This document shows, in pieces, positions 54,441-61,846 of a stretch of DNA of 64,000 nt. The notes under the pieces are model-generated. The model worked only from the letters and a program-made list of their open reading frames with translations. It was not told where the DNA came from and did not search any database. The stretch lies in the NCBI RefSeq assembly GCF_013328815.1, contig NZ_JABUHN010000009.1, positions 62,001-126,000 on the forward strand. Reading direction: 5' to 3'. This stretch comes from Tabrizicola fusiformis (GTDB lineage: Bacteria > Pseudomonadota > Alphaproteobacteria > Rhodobacterales > Rhodobacteraceae). The position numbers were made by a program, and so were the translations under genes. The stretch's first letter is position 1; every line of letters starts with the position of its first letter.

Positions 54441-55420
54441 GCCGCGCCCCGTTCCAGCAGGCGGCAGGTGGTGATCCAGAACTCTTCGGTCAGGTCTTCG
54501 CGCCAGACCGCCGCACCGCTGCCCAACATCGGCCCCATGGCAAAGCCCGGCTGATAGAGCGCCACCCGCGCCGACAGCGCAGCATTCATCGGGGCAAAAA
54601 CCTCTTCCAGACGCGCCACCTCGTCCCGGGTGAAAAGGGTGCTGCGCCGGTCGGGGCCGAAACTCTGCCGCAGCGCCTCTTGCATCAGGCTGACCAGCGT
54701 CCCGGTCAGCAGCCCGGGTTGGCTGAGGCTGGCGGCGGTGAAGGTCGCCAGCGGCTCGGCCGAGATGTTCGCATCCTCGTCGCGCACCGGCACCAGATCG
54801 GCGGGGGAAAGCGGCAGGTCCAGTTCCCGCAGCCAGGTGCCGATGATGCCCCCCTCTGCGCGCGTGGCGTGGTCATAAGAGATCAGCCGGATCTGCGACC
54901 GGGAAAAGCCGGTCAGAAGATGGCTGTAAAAGCGGTTGTAATCCAGCGTCAGCCCATCGGCCATGCGGATTTCGATCACCCGGTCGAAATAGGCCGGCCA
55001 ATCGGCAGGCGGGCGGCTTGAGGCGATCTGCTGATAGACCGATTGCAGGAAACTGGCCTGATTGCGTAGCACGCAGATCAGTTGCACCTCATCAAAGGGC
55101 GCGGCAAGGGCGGCGAGTTCCGCCATATCCACCCGCCTTGCATTCATCCGGCAGAATTCTTCGCTTGAGATGAACACCGTCTTGTCGCCACCCGCATAGC
55201 GTGCCGCCAGATCGGCCCAGGCGGCACGGGCGTCATAATCGGGCGTCGGGCGCATGAATTCGTTCCACATACCCACCAGCGCATGATGGGCGTCAACCGA
55301 AGGGCTGGGCGGATAGATCAGCCCATGCCGTTCAAGCAGGTCACGGTTGCGGTGGAACACCTTCTGCAACCGCGTCGTGGCGGTCTTGTGCGTTCCGATA
55401 TGGATGATCAGCCGTGACAC
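54437..55420 (-). CDS. Sulfotransferase-like protein
   Basis: 327-aa protein with the canonical donor-loop pattern LIIHIGTHKTATTRLQKVF at the N-terminus and KTVFISSEEFCRMNARRVDM. A second conserved piece, VQLICVLRNQASFLQSVYQQ, has the Arg of the 3'-phosphate motif. The C-terminal MNAALSARVALYQPGFAMGP is shared with its overlapping paralogue. This family is often found in surface-polysaccharide regions of Rhodobacterales. The acceptor is unknown; a glycan made by the adjacent glycosyltransferase is one possibility. Confidence 0.78.
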   Translation of the reverse strand: MSRLIIHIGTHKTATTRLQKVFHRNRDLLERHGLIYPPSPSVDAHHALVGMWNEFMRPTPDYDARAAWADLAARYAGGDKTVFISSEEFCRMNARRVDMAELAALAAPFDEVQLICVLRNQASFLQSVYQQIASSRPPADWPAYFDRVIEIRMADGLTLDYNRFYSHLLTGFSRSQIRLISYDHATRAEGGIIGTWLRELDLPLSPADLVPVRDEDANISAEPLATFTAASLSQPGLLTGTLVSLMQEALRQSFGPDRRSTLFTRDEVARLEEVFAPMNAALSARVALYQPGFAMGPMLGSGAAVWREDLTEEFWITTCRLLERGAA

Positions 55421-55474
55421 CTGGCCGGGCTCTCCTGTCCTGCGCGGTTCTTGTCGCTGTCTAGCGCGGATTGC

Positions 55475-56599
55475 CTACAAGGCAACAGCCCGGCCGTCCA
55501 AGGCCGTGGTTTGCACGATATGATAGCCCCGCCGCAGCGCCAGAAGCCCGAAAAGACGCTCAAGCGCATGGGCGGTGGTGCCATCCACCTGCCCCATCTC
55601 GGGTTCGAAATCGGCGGCGGTCAGGCCGGTTGCGGCAAGTTCGGCCAAAAGCCCCTGCGACACCCACCAGATAGACCCTGCGGCGAAGGCCAGATCGTCA
55701 AGCCCCGGCGCAAGGCCCAGCCGCGCCGCCAGTTCGGCCATCCGCGCGCCATTGGCGCCGATCCAGTCCCGCCCGCGGCAGACATGGCCATCGGCCACCC
55801 AGAACCCCGCTGCGGGATCGGCGGCAAAGGCCACAAGCCGGGCGGCGCTGCGCCCGGGTGGCGCCAGAATCCCCTCCACCAGCGCCTCGCGCCAGAGGGC
55901 GCCATCGGCCCGGTGCGGCGAGGCTTTGGTATGCAGCTTGCAGACCGCCGCATAGGGCGCCAGCCGCCCCGAACCCGCGATATGCAGGAAGGGCAGGATG
56001 TCGCGGCCCAGATTGGGAAAGCTCCAGATCTGCGCGGCGGGAAAATCCCGCAGGATCTGCGCCCGGATTGCCGCCTCTGCCGCGGGATCGCCGTCATCGG
56101 TCAGGCTGACAAAAAGATCAAAGGCAAAGGGTTGCTCACGCAGGCGGGCGGCGAAGGCCGGCCATTGGTCGCGGTAGAACAGATGCAGCAGCACCGCATG
56201 GGGCGCCGTCACACCCCCCGCCGCGGCAATCTGCGGCATCGCGGGGGCGCTGGCGCCCGAGGGCAGGTCATGCGCCGCCCGGCCTTCGGCCCGGCCCCGG
56301 GCGATGTAATGGGCAAAGGGCGGCGTGCCCTCGGCGGCCAGAGCCGGGTTGAGGTGCAGATAGGCGCGGGGCGAGAAATCCGGGCTGGGACAAAGGCCCA
56401 CCGCCTCGCCGACCAGCACATAATGCCGCTCCGGCATCAGGCGGCAGATCAGCGGCATCCGGGGATAGCAGGCCAGATACCAGCCGCGGTCAAACAGCCC
56501 GCTGTCACGGATCGCCCGCAGATACCGGCGCTGCGACGGGGTCGGGAACAGAATCCGCGCCCCCAGCACCGCATAGCGAAGATAGCGGCCCAGCTTCAT
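55475..56599 (-). CDS. RgpF-like (rhamnan synthesis F) family protein
   Basis: 374-aa protein of the RgpF family, involved in surface rhamnan or polysaccharide assembly. The core motif FPNLGRDILPFLHIAGSGRL is followed by YAAVCKLHTKASPHRADGAL and later FAAGSIWWVSQGLLAEL and DGTTAHALERLFGLLA. An N-terminal 110-residue extension contains DSGLFDRGWYLACYP and LHLNPALAAEGTPPFAHYIA, a repeat-like unit common in bacterial glycosyltransferases. It is divergent from the double glycosyltransferase. Confidence 0.85.
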   Translation of the reverse strand: MKLGRYLRYAVLGARILFPTPSQRRYLRAIRDSGLFDRGWYLACYPRMPLICRLMPERHYVLVGEAVGLCPSPDFSPRAYLHLNPALAAEGTPPFAHYIARGRAEGRAAHDLPSGASAPAMPQIAAAGGVTAPHAVLLHLFYRDQWPAFAARLREQPFAFDLFVSLTDDGDPAAEAAIRAQILRDFPAAQIWSFPNLGRDILPFLHIAGSGRLAPYAAVCKLHTKASPHRADGALWREALVEGILAPPGRSAARLVAFAADPAAGFWVADGHVCRGRDWIGANGARMAELAARLGLAPGLDDLAFAAGSIWWVSQGLLAELAATGLTAADFEPEMGQVDGTTAHALERLFGLLALRRGYHIVQTTALDGRAVAL

Positions 56600-56948
56600 C
56601 AGGCGGTCATTTTTTCGGCTGTCCGGCGAATTTCCGGCACCTGCGCACCCTTTGTTCGGGGGCCGCCCTATACAGCCCCGGCTGCAGAACTTATAGACGG
56701 GGGCGCGCAGGTTTTTCTACCCCGGATGGCCCCAAAAGGCAGGGTTGCGGCAAGTGGGCAAAGACCGGCCGGAAAGGCATCTTGCCCTCCGCTTGCGGTT
56801 CGGTTCGGTTCGGTTGTGGCGGCGTCTTGTTGCCTTCACATCCGGCCGGCAAGCCTGCGCTGTAACGGGTCGGTCCGGTTTTTCGGTCCGATTCGCGTAT
56901 GAGTTGTTGATCCGGTCCGATTCCAGAACCTTACAAAAGCAGGCTGCC
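56600..56948. promoter_or_regulatory. Divergent intergenic region with a CGGTT tetramer repeat
   Basis: This 349-bp gap lies between the RgpF-like and glycosyltransferase starts. It holds four perfect tandem CGGTT copies at 56796-56815 and degenerate CGGT-rich sequence to about 56890. No gene is recognised. An in-frame extension of the glycosyltransferase back to 56745 crosses the pentamers and looks non-coding. Promoters for both neighbours must lie here; none is clear. Confidence 0.5.
56796..56815. repeat. Pentanucleotide repeat (CGGTT)x4
   Basis: Four exact tandem copies, 134 bp upstream of the glycosyltransferase start. Repeats of this kind can change length by slippage. Confidence 0.8.
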
Positions 56949-59864
56949 ATGATGCTGACACCGCCGATGCAGACACCCGACAACGGGTATGTCGCGCAAC
57001 TGCGCCGTCATCCCCGCAACGTCTGGAGCCGGTTCCGGGTGGCCTTGCAGCGGGTCGAGGCCGGCGATTTTTATGCGGCGCGCCAGATTCTGGAGGGGAT
57101 GCGCCACAATCCCGAGATCAGCGAAGACATCCTGTCGATCTACCGCTCGCAGTTGCAGGCAGCCGAACGCCGCGCCGGTGCGCCGGCCAAGTTCAACATT
57201 CCCGCCGATTATACCGGGGCCGAGGATACGCGCCTGCTGCGCCCGTTCCGCAAGCTGGATACCGAGCGCACGGTGCCGAAACCCTACCCCTGGGCCATGG
57301 CGCTGCCCGGCTTTACCGGCGCGGGCAACAGCACGCGCTTTCTGCAAGAAGCCGCAACGGCGCTTGCCGGCCGCTTCACCCCCTCTATCAACCGGGTTCA
57401 GGTGGTGATCAGCGCGCCCGAAGGGACGCAGGCGCAGATCATCGCCGATCTGGCGGCCCTGCGCTTTGCCGGGCGGATCGAGGCGACGCTGTTCGGGCAG
57501 ACCGACCTTGCCGAACACCCCCTGCCCGGCGGTGGCCGGCTGACCGGCTGCCCGCATCCCTTGACCAGCGAGGGGGGGCTGGCCGAGGTCGGGCGGCACC
57601 TGCGCGAAACCGATCTTGTGGTCTTCCTCTCCGGCCCGGTGCGGCTGGACCCGATGCTGCTGCAACGTGCGCTGCAAATTGCCGAGATTTCGGACCGGGT
57701 GGTGCAGCCGCTGATCGAACTGCCCGCCAGCGAGGGGTTCACCACGCTTTACGCCGACGAGGTGCATCGCGCCCGCTTCAACAGCCGCTATCCCTTCCGC
57801 GAGATGGCCGGGCTTAACCTGATCATCCCGGCACGCCTGTTGCAGGAAATCGGCCTGCCCGACCCGCGCCTGACCAACGGCCTTCTGGCGGCGCGTGAAC
57901 TGGCCTACCGCGCCTTTGTGCGCGGGGCGTGGTTCCATCCGCTCAGTGTGCCGCAATTGCCGCCCGGCCCGGCGCCGACCCCCGCCGAAAACGAGGTTTA
58001 CAAGGCACTCTGCCCGAACCACTGGGACCGCAAGCGCGATGTCTGGCATGAGGTGCCCAAGGTCGCGGTCTATATCCCGGCCTATAACGCCGCGAAGTAT
58101 ATCGAGCGGGCGGTGGACAGCGTGCTGTCGCAGGACGTGGCCGATCTTGAGGTTTGCATAGCCAATGACGGCTCGCGCGACGGGACGCTGGCGCTCTTGC
58201 AACAGCGCTATGGCGACGAGCGGCGGGTGCGGGTGCTGGACAATCCCAACGGCGGGATCGGCTTTGCCTCGAACTCGGCAATCCGCATGTCGAATTCGCT
58301 CTATATCGGCCAGCTTGACAGCGACGATTGCCTGAAACCGGGGGCGGTGCGGCGGCTGATGGAGGTGCTGGACGAAAATCCGGCCCTCGCCTGCGCCTAT
58401 GGCTCCTGCGAGCGGATCGACGCCAAGGGCGACTACCTGCAGGACGAATATGCCTGGCCGGTCTTCAGCCGCGAAAAGATGATGATCACCTCGATTGCGC
58501 ATCACTTCCGCATGTTCCGCCGTCAGGCATGGGAACGCACCAGCCGCTTCCGCGAGGATATCGTCAACGGGGTGGATTATGACATCTTCCTCAAGATGTC
58601 CGAGGTCGGGCAGTTCCGCCATATCGAGGAAAAGCTGTATCAGCGCCGCTGGCACGGCGAAAATACCAGCCATGTGAACGAACATCACCAGACCGCCAAC
58701 ACCTGGCGCGTCCAGCGCGAGGCGCTGCGCCGTCAGGGCCTGTCGCGGTTCTGGGACGTGCATGTGCCCGACCCGGAAAAACCGCGCGCCGTCAGTTACC
58801 GGCGCCGCGAAGGTTGCCCGATGGTCATTTTCTGGCCCGACTATTCGCAGGGCAACCCCTATCAGCGGCTGCTTTACGCCGGGACCGATGCCGAATTCGT
58901 GGCGGGTGACATCGACGCCGCCCTTCAGGCGCTGGCAAGCGGCACGGTCCGGCCGGCCGATCTGGTGTTCCACCTGCACTGGCTGAACGCGCTCTTTCGC
59001 AACACCAAGACCGAAGATGCCGCCCGCACCTTGGCCGATGCATTCGTGATCAAGCTGGAGCGTCTGCGTGCGGCGGGGGCGCGGCTGATCTGGACCATCC
59101 ACAACAGCCTGTCGCATGACACGCCCTTCCCGCATATCGAGGTTGACCTGTCGGCCCGCATTGCCCAACTGGCCGATGTGATCCACCTGCACAGCGCCGG
59201 TTCCGCCGAAGAGGTGGCCCGCCATTTCGCCGTGCCGCGCGACAAGGTGCGGGTGGCGCGGCATGGCCATTACATCGGTGCCTATCCCGATTTCATCGAC
59301 CGCGATCAGGCCCGCGCCGCGCTGGGTATCGGTGCCGAAGATGATGTGATCCTGTTCACCGGGCTGGTGCGCCCCTACAAGGGGGTGGAAAATCTGGTCA
59401 GCGCCTTCCGCAACATCCTTGCCGAACGTCCGCGTGCGCGGCTGCTGATTGCCGGTCAGCAATGGTTCGACCCGCTGGAGAGCCCCGGCCTGACCGCGGC
59501 CGAACGTGCCCGCATCCTGACCACGAACCGCTTTGTCGAGAACGGCGAATTGCAACTGTTCTTCCGCGCCGCTGACATTGCCGCCTATCCCTATCAGAAC
59601 ATCCTGACCTCAGGCTCGGTCCTGCTGGCGCTGAGTTTCGGGGTGCCGGTGGTGGTGCCGCGCGTGGCCATGACCGCCGATGTGCTGGAGGGGGCCGAAG
59701 CCGGCGCACTTTACGATGGCGACGGCGGGCAAGAGGCGCTGGAGGCGGCGCTGCGCAGCCTGCTGGCACAGAAGGACAGCGGCCAGCTCGCCCTTGCGGC
59801 GCAGAACGCGCGCCGCCGCGCCGAAAGTCAGGGCTGGACCGATTTCGCTGCGGTGCTGGCCTGA
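56949..59864 (+). CDS. Two-domain glycosyltransferase (GT2 + GT4) with extra N-terminal domain
   Basis: 971-aa cytosolic glycosyltransferase. Residues 1-370 form a domain I cannot name, with a start LRRHPRNVWSRFRVALQRVE like a helical repeat. GT2 starts near 373: VAVYIPAYNAAKYIERAVDS, ANDGSRDGTLALL and the metal motif QLDSDD. GT4 starts near 700: LIWTIHNSLSHDTPFPHIE, VHLHSAGSAEEVARHF-type acceptor strands, FTGLVRPYKGVENLVSAF and ILTSGSVLLALSFGVPVVVP. Two catalytic sites in one chain suggest a repeating disaccharide or two consecutive linkages. ATG 56949 is chosen. Confidence 0.88.
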   Translation: MMLTPPMQTPDNGYVAQLRRHPRNVWSRFRVALQRVEAGDFYAARQILEGMRHNPEISEDILSIYRSQLQAAERRAGAPAKFNIPADYTGAEDTRLLRPFRKLDTERTVPKPYPWAMALPGFTGAGNSTRFLQEAATALAGRFTPSINRVQVVISAPEGTQAQIIADLAALRFAGRIEATLFGQTDLAEHPLPGGGRLTGCPHPLTSEGGLAEVGRHLRETDLVVFLSGPVRLDPMLLQRALQIAEISDRVVQPLIELPASEGFTTLYADEVHRARFNSRYPFREMAGLNLIIPARLLQEIGLPDPRLTNGLLAARELAYRAFVRGAWFHPLSVPQLPPGPAPTPAENEVYKALCPNHWDRKRDVWHEVPKVAVYIPAYNAAKYIERAVDSVLSQDVADLEVCIANDGSRDGTLALLQQRYGDERRVRVLDNPNGGIGFASNSAIRMSNSLYIGQLDSDDCLKPGAVRRLMEVLDENPALACAYGSCERIDAKGDYLQDEYAWPVFSREKMMITSIAHHFRMFRRQAWERTSRFREDIVNGVDYDIFLKMSEVGQFRHIEEKLYQRRWHGENTSHVNEHHQTANTWRVQREALRRQGLSRFWDVHVPDPEKPRAVSYRRREGCPMVIFWPDYSQGNPYQRLLYAGTDAEFVAGDIDAALQALASGTVRPADLVFHLHWLNALFRNTKTEDAARTLADAFVIKLERLRAAGARLIWTIHNSLSHDTPFPHIEVDLSARIAQLADVIHLHSAGSAEEVARHFAVPRDKVRVARHGHYIGAYPDFIDRDQARAALGIGAEDDVILFTGLVRPYKGVENLVSAFRNILAERPRARLLIAGQQWFDPLESPGLTAAERARILTTNRFVENGELQLFFRAADIAAYPYQNILTSGSVLLALSFGVPVVVPRVAMTADVLEGAEAGALYDGDGGQEALEAALRSLLAQKDSGQLALAAQNARRRAESQGWTDFAAVLA

Positions 59865-59955
59865 CGGCCCCGAACCGCAGCACAATCACGCGACGGCTTC
59901 ACCCCCGGCGGGACCGCCGCTAGGATGGCGGCAGACAAACAGGAATATGTGATCC

Positions 59956-61815
59956 ATGGCTCAGGAAATCGGCAGCACGAAACACGCGGTCCCGCAGGTG
60001 GCGGGGTTCGATGTGGTCGCCCCGCTGTCTTCGCGCACCCTGTTCTGGCGCCCGCGCTTCCTGCGCGACTCGGCCGCGCTCGGCCATCTGCCGTTTCTGT
60101 TCTGGCTGATCGACACGCTGCGCCCGAAATCCTTCGTCACCCTTGGCGGCGATGACGGGGTGATGCATTTCGCCCTGTGTCAGGCGGTCGAAAAGCTTGA
60201 TCTGGATGCGCGGGGCTATGGCTTCGGCCCCTGGTCGTCCGATGCCGATGCGGCGGCGACCGTCCCCGGCGATCTGCACGCCTATAACGACGAACACTAC
60301 CCCGAGCTGTCGCGCCTGTCGGCCAGCCATCCGCAGGCGGCCACGGCAAGTTTTCCGCAGGGGTCGGTCGATCTTCTGGCGCTGCGGCTGGACGGGAATG
60401 TGCCCGTCGCCGAATTGGGCGACTGGTTGCAGCGCGACTGGCTGCCCCGCATGTCGGACCGCGGCGTTCTGGTGCTGCACGGGGTCAACCGCGCGCTGGA
60501 ACGGGGCGGCAGCGACGGAGTGGTCGCGCGCCTCATGGCCGCCCATCCCAATTTCCTGTTCGATGCCGGTGAGGGGCTGCTTTTGCTGCTGATCGGCAGC
60601 CAGCAGGATGAGCGGCTGGCCCGGCTGTGCCTGATCAGTCTGGGGGATGCCGGCTATGCCGGTGCCTTGCAGATCTTCGGGCGGCTTGGCGGGGCGATCC
60701 GGTCGGAAATGGCCGCGCGGGCCGCGAATGAACGGGCCGCACAGCTTGGCCGCCAGTTGGAGCGCAGCGGCACCGAACTGGCCGACAGCCAGCGCAGGGT
60801 GCAGGCCGTGATGGCCGAACGCGACGACCTGGCCCGGCAAGCAGCCCTGCGCGAGACCGAGGCGCAGGCGCAGGCCGCGCGGCTCACGCTGGAGGCCAAG
60901 GCGGCCACCGCCCGCGAACAGGCCCTCAGCCGCCGGCTTGAAGACATGACGGCCGATCTGGACGCCCATGCGCAGCGCCAGCACGATCTTGCCACGCAAG
61001 AGGCCGAGGTGCAGGCCCTGACGGCCCTGCTGGAAGACCAGCAACGCCTTGCCCGCGCCTTTGCCGCCGAGCGTGATGCCCTTGCCGCCCAACTGGACGA
61101 GGCCGAGGCCACCGCCACCCGGCTGGAAGCCGAGCTTGCCGGGCGCGGCGCCGCAACCAGCGCGCAGGATCAGGCCCGGCTGGCCACGCTTGAGGCCGAA
61201 CTTGCAACCGCCCTTGCCCATGCGCGGGCGCAGGACAGCGCGCTGCAACAGTTGCAGGCCACCGCCGAGGCGCAGCAGGCCGAAGCCGCCCGCGCTCTGG
61301 CAAGTCTTGCCGCCGAACGCGATGCTGCCATCGCCGCCCAGCACGGCCGGCTTGGCCAGATCACCGCCGCCTCCGAGGCCCGTCAGGTCGAGGCCGACCA
61401 GCTCCACGCCCTGCAACTGCAAGAACTGCAAAGCCGCTGCGATGCCCTGACGGCCGAGCGTGACAGCCTGCGCGCCGAAGCCGCCACGCATCAGGCCGAT
61501 CTGGACCGCCGTCTGAAAGAGATGGAAAGCCGCTTGCAGGCGCAGGACCGCGCTTTCGTGCAGGAACGCACGCTGCAAGAGGATGAGGTCGAAAACGTCA
61601 AGGCGATGCTGCGCGAACAGCTTGCCGCCGCCGAAGAGTTGCGCAAGACGCTCAAGCAGCGGCAGGACGAACTTTCATCGCTGCGGCGCGAGCGGGACCG
61701 GCTGGCGACCCATGCCCATGCGCTGGATGATACGGTGCAGCAACTGCTCAACAGCCGGTCTTGGAAGCTGACGGCACCGATGCGCAAGATGCTGGAAAGC
61801 GTGCGCCGGCATTAG
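59956..61815 (+). CDS. Coiled-coil protein with N-terminal methyltransferase-like domain
   Basis: 619 aa. Residues about 1-225 resemble a class I SAM-methyltransferase-like fold (PKSFVTLGGDDGVMHFALCQ as the glycine loop, then SVDLLALRLDGNVPVAELGD and LPRMSDRGVLVLHGVNRALE), though the loop GGDDGV is not a clean GxGxG. Residues about 235-600 are a long Ala/Glu/Gln/Arg-rich coiled coil. The end LLNSRSWKLTAPMRKMLESV is a motif often seen at the ends of polysaccharide-locus proteins. It follows the glycosyltransferase by 91 bp. A chain-length or scaffold role is possible but unproven. Confidence 0.78.
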   Translation: MAQEIGSTKHAVPQVAGFDVVAPLSSRTLFWRPRFLRDSAALGHLPFLFWLIDTLRPKSFVTLGGDDGVMHFALCQAVEKLDLDARGYGFGPWSSDADAAATVPGDLHAYNDEHYPELSRLSASHPQAATASFPQGSVDLLALRLDGNVPVAELGDWLQRDWLPRMSDRGVLVLHGVNRALERGGSDGVVARLMAAHPNFLFDAGEGLLLLLIGSQQDERLARLCLISLGDAGYAGALQIFGRLGGAIRSEMAARAANERAAQLGRQLERSGTELADSQRRVQAVMAERDDLARQAALRETEAQAQAARLTLEAKAATAREQALSRRLEDMTADLDAHAQRQHDLATQEAEVQALTALLEDQQRLARAFAAERDALAAQLDEAEATATRLEAELAGRGAATSAQDQARLATLEAELATALAHARAQDSALQQLQATAEAQQAEAARALASLAAERDAAIAAQHGRLGQITAASEARQVEADQLHALQLQELQSRCDALTAERDSLRAEAATHQADLDRRLKEMESRLQAQDRAFVQERTLQEDEVENVKAMLREQLAAAEELRKTLKQRQDELSSLRRERDRLATHAHALDDTVQQLLNSRSWKLTAPMRKMLESVRRH

Positions 61816-61842
61816 GGGGCGGGCCCGCAGGCCCGCGCCCCC
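61815..61842. terminator. Imperfect GC hairpin between the coiled-coil and RTX genes
   Basis: GGGGGCGGGCC pairs with GGCCC-gc-GCCCCC with a 2-nt bulge, in the 31-bp gap between convergent genes. It starts at the last base of the coiled-coil stop codon. Confidence 0.5.
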
Positions 61843-61846
61843 TGCG

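Noticed and set aside
56745-56948. N-terminal extension of the glycosyltransferase
   Set aside because: Crosses the (CGGTT)x4 tract, has no domain, and the ATG at 56949 begins the recognisable protein.
56931-59555. 874-codon minus-strand frame opposite the GT2+GT4 gene
   Set aside because: Antisense frame of a gene with clear glycosyltransferase motifs; no recognisable domain.
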